Part shown: in pieces, positions 6,164 to 10,469 of the stretch
Layout of the letters: the number at the start of each line of letters is the position of its first letter
Numbering within the stretch: position 1 is the first letter of the stretch
Origin: Candidatus Zixiibacteriota bacterium
GTDB taxonomy: Bacteria > Zixibacteria > MSB-5A5 > GN15 > FEB-12
Direction: 5' to 3'
NCBI GenBank assembly: GCA_030642845.1
Contig: DAOWMZ010000032.1
Coordinates: 1-10,469, forward strand
Length of the DNA: 10,469 nt
The notes under the pieces: model-generated
Database searches by the model: none
What the model was told of the DNA's origin: nothing
What the model saw: the letters and a program-made list of their open reading frames with translations, nothing else
Made by a program: the position numbers and the translations under genes

Positions 6164-8839
6164 TTAATTTTCAACCGGTTGCTGTAATTCAAGTAATTTC
6201 TGCTGAGCCGGCTTGAAATCAGGATCAATCTGAAGAACTCTATTAAATCCCAAAATCGCCGAATCACTATGTCCCATAATTAGATAGCACTCAGAGAGGC
6301 TAAATAATACTCGTGTTTCTGTAGGGTATGTTTTAAGGTATCTCTCATAAAATCTTATCGCTCTGCCAAAATCATTCAAGTTCTTATATAGGTCCCCCAA
6401 AAGAGCTGTTATTTCATATTGATCAGGTTCTAATTCTATATATTTTTCTAAAACAACCACTGTTTCCTGAATTTTCCCTAATTTCAAACGAGCTAATCCG
6501 ATATTTCTATAGGAAATAGCCGGAAAGCCTTCCTGTTCAATAGCTTTTAGGTAATATTTTTCTGCCTCTACATAGTTTTCAAGCTTATAATAACATCCTC
6601 CAAGATCGTTTAACCATTCAGGATTAAATTCGGCTGATTCTACTAGAAGCCTGTAGAAATGGGCAGAATGATCATATTCACCAAGATCAAAGCATTGTTT
6701 TGCAAGATTTTGAATAGTACTTATTTCATGTGTTCCATCAGTGGTCGCTTTTTCAAGAAATTTAACAGCTAACTCCCTTTGATCAGCCGCATTAATGATC
6801 CGGGCATATTCGGCTAAATCCGGACAATCGGATGGCACCAATTCCAATGCTTTTTCAGCCCACTTGTTAGCTTCCTCCTTTTTATTAAATATAAAATTAG
6901 TACAAGCCAATCCGACTGCTGACAAATGGGATTTGGGATCAAATTCTAACTGTTTTCGGAAAAATTCATCAGCTTTTTCATTTTCACCTTTACTAAGATA
7001 GATTTTACCAAGCCTTGAAGGCGTATCGAGAAACTCCTGATGAGTTTTAAGTACATCACTATAATATTTTATAGCCTGATCCCAGTCTTTCCTGGACTCG
7101 CAAACCATCCCCAGACCATAATAGGCATGGTGGAAACTTTGTGGATGCATTATTAATAATTCGTCCACTCCAACCGATTGATCATATTTTTTCTGAGCTG
7201 TTAAATATCGATTATAAAATTCTTCTGCTTTAAGGAATTCTTTATTTCGCAAATATATATTACCCAACAATAGAATCGGATCAAGATAGTCATTTTTTAT
7301 TTCAAGGGCACTAAGAGCATATTTCTCTGCTTTGTCATTTTCCCCGATGATAAAATGAATCAAAGCCAATTGTTCAAGAGACATCAGATGAATATCCTGT
7401 TCATTTTGACCAGGCTTATCCGGATTGGTGAGTTCCACTGCTCTGGTGGCGGCTTTAATAATTTTGGATGGATTATCAAGATGAACAGAGAGATCCTGCC
7501 CCATTAAAACCTGAGCGTAATTAAAATATGCAAAAGCAAAATCGGGTCTGTCTTTGATCTGCTTTTCTAAAAGCTCGATTGTTCTTTTTGCTTTGGCGGC
7601 CATTTTATCTTCAGATAGACCATAACCGAGGTGTTTTAGCCGTGCTTTGCTACGAAGAACAGGGATAGAGGGATCAATTTCCAATTGATTATGGACTCTC
7701 CCCTTATATCGTAGATTTAATTCGTTTTTAAAAAATCTTACAGATGCCAGCGAAGTTACTTTTTCTTCGAATTTCCCGCTTACATTATATACATTAAGAG
7801 CTATTATACCATAATCTGATTTATTAATGTGCTTTTGGATAATTTCAATATCTTCATTATAAAAGCGCTCATCAGCATCGATTATAAAAATCCAGTCGGA
7901 AGTCGCTTCATCAATTGAATAGTTACGGTGTTTTGAAAAGTTGCCTTCCCATTCCTGATGATATATTTTTGCTCCATAGGATTTGGCGATTTTGATTGTT
8001 TTATCTGTTGAGCCGGTATCAACAATTACAATTTCATCAACCCAGTCCCGTATTGATTCCAAACATTCGGGAAGTAAATCTTCCTCATTTTTAACAATCA
8101 TACAAGCTGAGATTGTCGGTTTTGCATCCAATGAATTAGCCATTAACCGCAGCTCCTGTACTTCCAGGCATTGTTTGATGCCCTTATTTACTATCATTTG
8201 TGCTTTATCTTTTTTGTTTGTATTGGAATAAAGATTAGCCAGATTCAGATATGGGAGATGGGTTTTATTGTCAGTTTTAATAGATTTCTCAAAGTACTTT
8301 ATTGCATCATCTAATTCAGACTGCCCAACTTTAATTGAACCCATAAAATTATAGACCTGAGCTAATCTCTGTTTTGATTTTACTATGTCAATAATAGAAT
8401 TCGATGATTTATTTTTATATAATTCCAAATATCCTAATCCGGCTGTTTCTGCTTTATCATATTCTTTTAGAGAAAGATGGATATAGCACTGTAAATAAGA
8501 TGATTCCAATAGATCACCTGATTTTTCCACCCATCGTTTTATTATTTCTTCTGCTTTTTCAAATTGATTAGTAAATGTATAAGTATAAGATATTGCAAAA
8601 TTATATCTGCTATTCAAATTCTGATTTTCAAAAGGATAATCTGTTTCAAAATTAGCTAACATTTCAAGAATTTCATCGACCTGATTGTTCCTGATATAAT
8701 TCTCAGCTAACATTAATCCGGCTTCAATATCATTGGGATTGTTATTGAAATCATTTATCAATTGCTTCAATGATTTTTTGATAGTCTTACTTTTTTTAGT
8801 AGATTTGCTTTTACTTTTTTTCTTATGATTTGAAGCCAT
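6164..8839 (-). CDS. TPR / GT2 (SunS-like) / TPR glycosyltransferase, candidate flagellin modifier
   Basis: This is an 891-residue soluble protein with three parts. Residues 1-23 are a Lys/Ser-rich basic tail. Residues about 30-235 are TPR-like helices (clearest at 157-222, with AIKYFEKSIKTD). Residues about 242-400 are a GT-A glycosyltransferase of family 2: ISACMIVKNEEDLLPECLES, then VDEIVIVDTGSTDKTIKIA with nucleotide-binding Asp 274 and Asp 279, then EWEGNFSKHRN (296-306), DAD at 321-323 as the metal-binding DxD, and GRVHNQL (380-386). This matches SunS-like and beta-1,4-glucosyltransferase-like enzymes. Residues about 425-885 are further TPRs, clearest at 571-671 and 741-875. Such proteins transfer a sugar from a nucleotide donor, and TPRs usually bind the protein acceptor. 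It starts 17 bases after the GT4 gene, with AAGGA eight bases before the ATG, and ends about 265 bases before flagellin. Flagellin as substrate is inferred from position and analogy with FlmG; cell-wall or polysaccharide work is possible. Confidence 0.85.
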   Translation of the reverse strand: MASNHKKKSKSKSTKKSKTIKKSLKQLINDFNNNPNDIEAGLMLAENYIRNNQVDEILEMLANFETDYPFENQNLNSRYNFAISYTYTFTNQFEKAEEIIKRWVEKSGDLLESSYLQCYIHLSLKEYDKAETAGLGYLELYKNKSSNSIIDIVKSKQRLAQVYNFMGSIKVGQSELDDAIKYFEKSIKTDNKTHLPYLNLANLYSNTNKKDKAQMIVNKGIKQCLEVQELRLMANSLDAKPTISACMIVKNEEDLLPECLESIRDWVDEIVIVDTGSTDKTIKIAKSYGAKIYHQEWEGNFSKHRNYSIDEATSDWIFIIDADERFYNEDIEIIQKHINKSDYGIIALNVYNVSGKFEEKVTSLASVRFFKNELNLRYKGRVHNQLEIDPSIPVLRSKARLKHLGYGLSEDKMAAKAKRTIELLEKQIKDRPDFAFAYFNYAQVLMGQDLSVHLDNPSKIIKAATRAVELTNPDKPGQNEQDIHLMSLEQLALIHFIIGENDKAEKYALSALEIKNDYLDPILLLGNIYLRNKEFLKAEEFYNRYLTAQKKYDQSVGVDELLIMHPQSFHHAYYGLGMVCESRKDWDQAIKYYSDVLKTHQEFLDTPSRLGKIYLSKGENEKADEFFRKQLEFDPKSHLSAVGLACTNFIFNKKEEANKWAEKALELVPSDCPDLAEYARIINAADQRELAVKFLEKATTDGTHEISTIQNLAKQCFDLGEYDHSAHFYRLLVESAEFNPEWLNDLGGCYYKLENYVEAEKYYLKAIEQEGFPAISYRNIGLARLKLGKIQETVVVLEKYIELEPDQYEITALLGDLYKNLNDFGRAIRFYERYLKTYPTETRVLFSLSECYLIMGHSDSAILGFNRVLQIDPDFKPAQQKLLELQQPVEN

Positions 8840-8856
8840 AATTATAGTCCTTAATT

Positions 8857-10320
8857 TTACCAGATATTTCCAACTGCCGTCAACTGCGTCAGAAGATTTG
8901 ATATCTCTGTAAGTTTATTGCTGGTCATATACCGATCACAAATAAATTGGCGGTTATCGATTGCCCGCCTATGAAAATTCCCGGATTCAAGCCGCTTAAG
9001 CAAATTCAGACATTCATCGGGATCATTGTATAAGTATTCAGATGGATAAATTTTATCGGAACCGCTCCAGTCATGAATCAGTGGCATTAAACCTGAGGCC
9101 ATCCCCTCGGCAATTGAGTAATGAAAGGATTCAAACAATGATGTTGATATGACAAAATCTTTATCCACATACCATGAAGGCATATCCTTTACCCAGCCAT
9201 CAAAATGAACGGGCAGCTTGTTTTTCAGAATGAAATTATCAAAATACAATTGTAATCTGGAATCCTGGAATTCGCCGGCAATGTGCAGGTTGTATTCGGG
9301 ATCATATTGATGAATTTTCTTAAAACAATAAAGGAGCAGAGTCGGATTTTTCTTGTCATTAATATAACCAACCGAGGCAATCTTTTTTCCATATTTTTTT
9401 ACGGATGGAATATTAAACTTGCCGGTATCAACTCCATTGTAAATTATACTTCGAGGAGTTTTACAGTTAACTAATTGTTCAAAAAGATCCTTCACCGTTT
9501 CATTTACAAATAATATATGATCAATATTTCCCCAGTTTACCTGCGAGGGTATATCAGTAAAAACTTCATAGCTGTGAATCCGGCAGATAATATTGCATTT
9601 TTTAGGGATATTAGAAGCTTCGACAACAAGATTATCACACCATTCAAACCAGGCCAGATCTGCCCATTCCATAAGCTCAGTCATCTGATCGATAGTTTCA
9701 CCATCAAAGAGACGAGTCTCGTTTTCTTGTGAAAGGTTATCAATTATATCATTTAGAAACGAAGCATTATTGGCGAAAAAGGCTATTTTTTTTCCTCTGA
9801 TCTGTCTTAATTTTTGTTTTTTCGAATTATTAATCAATTCGGTTATATTGCTTTTTGCCTGTTTGAAATTTGGATCAATTTTTAATGCTGTTTCAAAAGA
9901 GTTTATTGCCTCTTTGATATTCCCAAGGCTGTTACAGACTACACCCAAATCATTATGCAGACTGGCATTGTCGGGATCTTTTTTTAATAACTTTTCAAAA
10001 ATCTCTTTTGCTTTTACGTAATCATTTTCTTTAATAGAAATTAAACCGAGATTATAACTGGCAGTTGGATTTTCAGGATCTAATTTCAGACAATCGTTGA
10101 AATGCTTTACCGCTTCTGCAGTTCTATTTAATGCCAGAGCAACTAGTCCGGCAGTAACCAGAAATTGGGCATCACCATATTTTTTATCTAATAATTGAGT
10201 TATGTACTGATAAGCATTATCAAAATCGTTTTTCGCAAGAAATAAATTAGCTGCTTTCAGCAGTTCATCGGTAGAAGGATTTTGTGCAGTCCCTTGCGGG
10301 GATTTGTTTGTTGTAGCCAT
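8857..10320 (-). CDS. TPR-GT4 glycosyltransferase, candidate flagellin modifier
   Basis: This is a 487-residue cytoplasmic protein. Residues about 17-165 are TPRs (AVKHFNDCLKLDPENPTASYNLG, then AKEIFEKLLKKDPDNASLHNDLG, then AINSFETALKIDPNFKQA). Residues about 174-480 are a GT-B glycosyltransferase of the GT4 type. The C-terminal half is clear: YNGVDTGKF (294-302), the domain-start motif GYINDKKNP (318-326), HIAGEF (346-351) and FESFHYSIAEGMASG (396-410), whose Glu 397 and Glu 405 form the E-x7-E donor-binding motif. The N-terminal half is short and divergent, and the usual glycine-rich loop is not obvious. The ATG at 10320 is the first possible start, since an in-frame stop lies 36 bases upstream. 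Its ribosome site is poor: the only good GAGGA is about 17 bases away and partly inside a palindrome. It is the first gene of a pair with the GT2 protein. Flagellin is the likely acceptor by context only. Confidence 0.85.
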   Translation of the reverse strand: MATTNKSPQGTAQNPSTDELLKAANLFLAKNDFDNAYQYITQLLDKKYGDAQFLVTAGLVALALNRTAEAVKHFNDCLKLDPENPTASYNLGLISIKENDYVKAKEIFEKLLKKDPDNASLHNDLGVVCNSLGNIKEAINSFETALKIDPNFKQAKSNITELINNSKKQKLRQIRGKKIAFFANNASFLNDIIDNLSQENETRLFDGETIDQMTELMEWADLAWFEWCDNLVVEASNIPKKCNIICRIHSYEVFTDIPSQVNWGNIDHILFVNETVKDLFEQLVNCKTPRSIIYNGVDTGKFNIPSVKKYGKKIASVGYINDKKNPTLLLYCFKKIHQYDPEYNLHIAGEFQDSRLQLYFDNFILKNKLPVHFDGWVKDMPSWYVDKDFVISTSLFESFHYSIAEGMASGLMPLIHDWSGSDKIYPSEYLYNDPDECLNLLKRLESGNFHRRAIDNRQFICDRYMTSNKLTEISNLLTQLTAVGNIW

Positions 10321-10323
10321 AAA

Positions 10324-10339
10324 AGGAAATCCATTTCCT
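10324..10339. repeat. 16-base inverted repeat overlapping the leader of the GT4 gene
   Basis: AGGAAAT and ATTTCCT flank a two-base centre, ending four bases before the ATG at 10320 on the minus strand. The left arm on the sense strand contains the only purine-rich ribosome-site-like sequence (GAGGAAAT). In RNA a stem with a two-base loop would have to open one pair, giving about six pairs that could hide the ribosome site. It could instead be a protein-binding palindrome. Confidence 0.4.
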
Positions 10340-10343
10340 CGGT

Positions 10344-10366
10344 GGTAACATTGTTACCTTTTTTTT
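10344..10366 (+). terminator. Palindrome followed by T8, terminator-like on the plus strand
   Basis: GGTAAC and GTTACC flank ATT, and eight T residues follow at 10359-10366 on the plus strand, the form of a weak Rho-independent terminator for rightward transcription. No plus-strand gene is present to the left, so it could only stop antisense transcription. Read on the minus strand, the same bases are an A8 tract followed by a near-symmetric 15-base palindrome 24-38 bases upstream of the GT4 start codon, which could equally be an operator. Confidence 0.35.
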
Positions 10367-10389
10367 GTTAATTCTATTATCAACAGAAA

Positions 10390-10469
10390 TCAAACACCAA
10401 CCCGCTCTTCTATCTTGTTGACTGGAATCTCTTTGGTAATATTGTCAGCAACAAATAACGGGTGATTTA
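10390..10469 (-). CDS. Possible C-terminus of an upstream gene (cut by window edge)
   Basis: From 10467 an open minus-strand frame runs 25 codons to a TGA at 10390-10392 and reads NHPLFVADNITKEIPVNKIE, then ERVGV. The composition is protein-like, and the gene would be co-directional with the two glycosyltransferase genes, 69 bases ahead of them. The other two minus-strand frames are closed by stops. An open frame this short can occur by chance, and no family is recognised. The 69 bases between it and the next gene hold the A8 tract and the two palindromes; I see no clear promoter there. Confidence 0.4.
   Translation of the reverse strand, partial: NHPLFVADNITKEIPVNKIEERVGV

Noticed and set aside
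6152..6166. TAATAAA-T-TTTATTA inverted repeat as the terminator of the glycosyltransferase pair
   Set aside because: It is made only of A and T, has a one-base centre and overlaps the stop codon, so it would form a very weak stem. Chance in AT-rich sequence is more likely.
8771..8822. Homopolymer A6-A7 tracts at the start of the GT2 gene as a phase-variation switch
   Set aside because: The tracts are short, interrupted and explained by a Lys-rich tail; contingency loci usually have longer uniform tracts. Read-level length variation would be needed to revive this.
10376..10390. GTTGATAA upstream of the GT4 gene as a sigma-28 -10 element
   Set aside because: At the correct 11-base spacing the -35 position reads GGGTTGGT, which does not match TAAAGTTT.

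Overview
The window looks like a bacterial chromosome segment with AT-rich, low-to-moderate GC DNA. It carries a late flagellar gene block, and every gene I can support lies on the minus strand, so transcription runs from high to low coordinates. The organism is a flagellated bacterium. The protein style (very large flagellin and FliD, TPR-rich glycosyltransferases, AT-rich codons) would suit a little-studied phylum such as a member of the FCB group, but that is an impression and not a demonstrated assignment.

Layout in transcription order. (1) Positions 10469-10390 may hold the last 25 codons of an unrecognised upstream gene. (2) A 69-base spacer (10389-10321) holds an A8 tract and two adjacent short palindromes just ahead of the next gene. 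(3) Positions 10320-8857 and 8839-6164, only 17 bases apart, encode two large cytoplasmic proteins. Each fuses tetratricopeptide repeats (TPR) to a glycosyltransferase: the first a GT-B fold enzyme of the GT4 kind, the second a GT-A enzyme of the GT2, SunS-like kind flanked by TPR arrays. (4) A roughly 265-base intergenic region (6163-5899) holds a good flagellar sigma-28 promoter, a long untranslated leader with a hairpin, and a strong Shine-Dalgarno sequence. (5) Flagellin (721 aa) follows. (6) A 114-base spacer holds a GAAA-tetraloop hairpin that is fully paired only in the minus-strand RNA. (7) Then come fliD (778 aa), fliS, a flgN-like chaperone gene and flgM, the last running off the left edge.

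How the genes fit together: flagellin is the filament subunit, FliS its export chaperone, FliD the filament cap, the FlgN-like protein probably the chaperone of the hook-filament junction proteins, and FlgM the anti-sigma factor that holds sigma-28 inactive until the hook is complete. A sigma-28 promoter ahead of flagellin, with flgM in the same co-directional run, suggests a feedback loop. The two TPR-glycosyltransferases next to the flagellin gene are best read as candidate flagellin-modifying enzymes, by analogy with Caulobacter FlmG, where a TPR part binds flagellin and a glycosyltransferase part transfers the sugar. Substrate and sugar cannot be read from this sequence. I see no mobile element, CRISPR array, tRNA or rRNA. 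The plus-strand open frames are shadows of the minus-strand genes.
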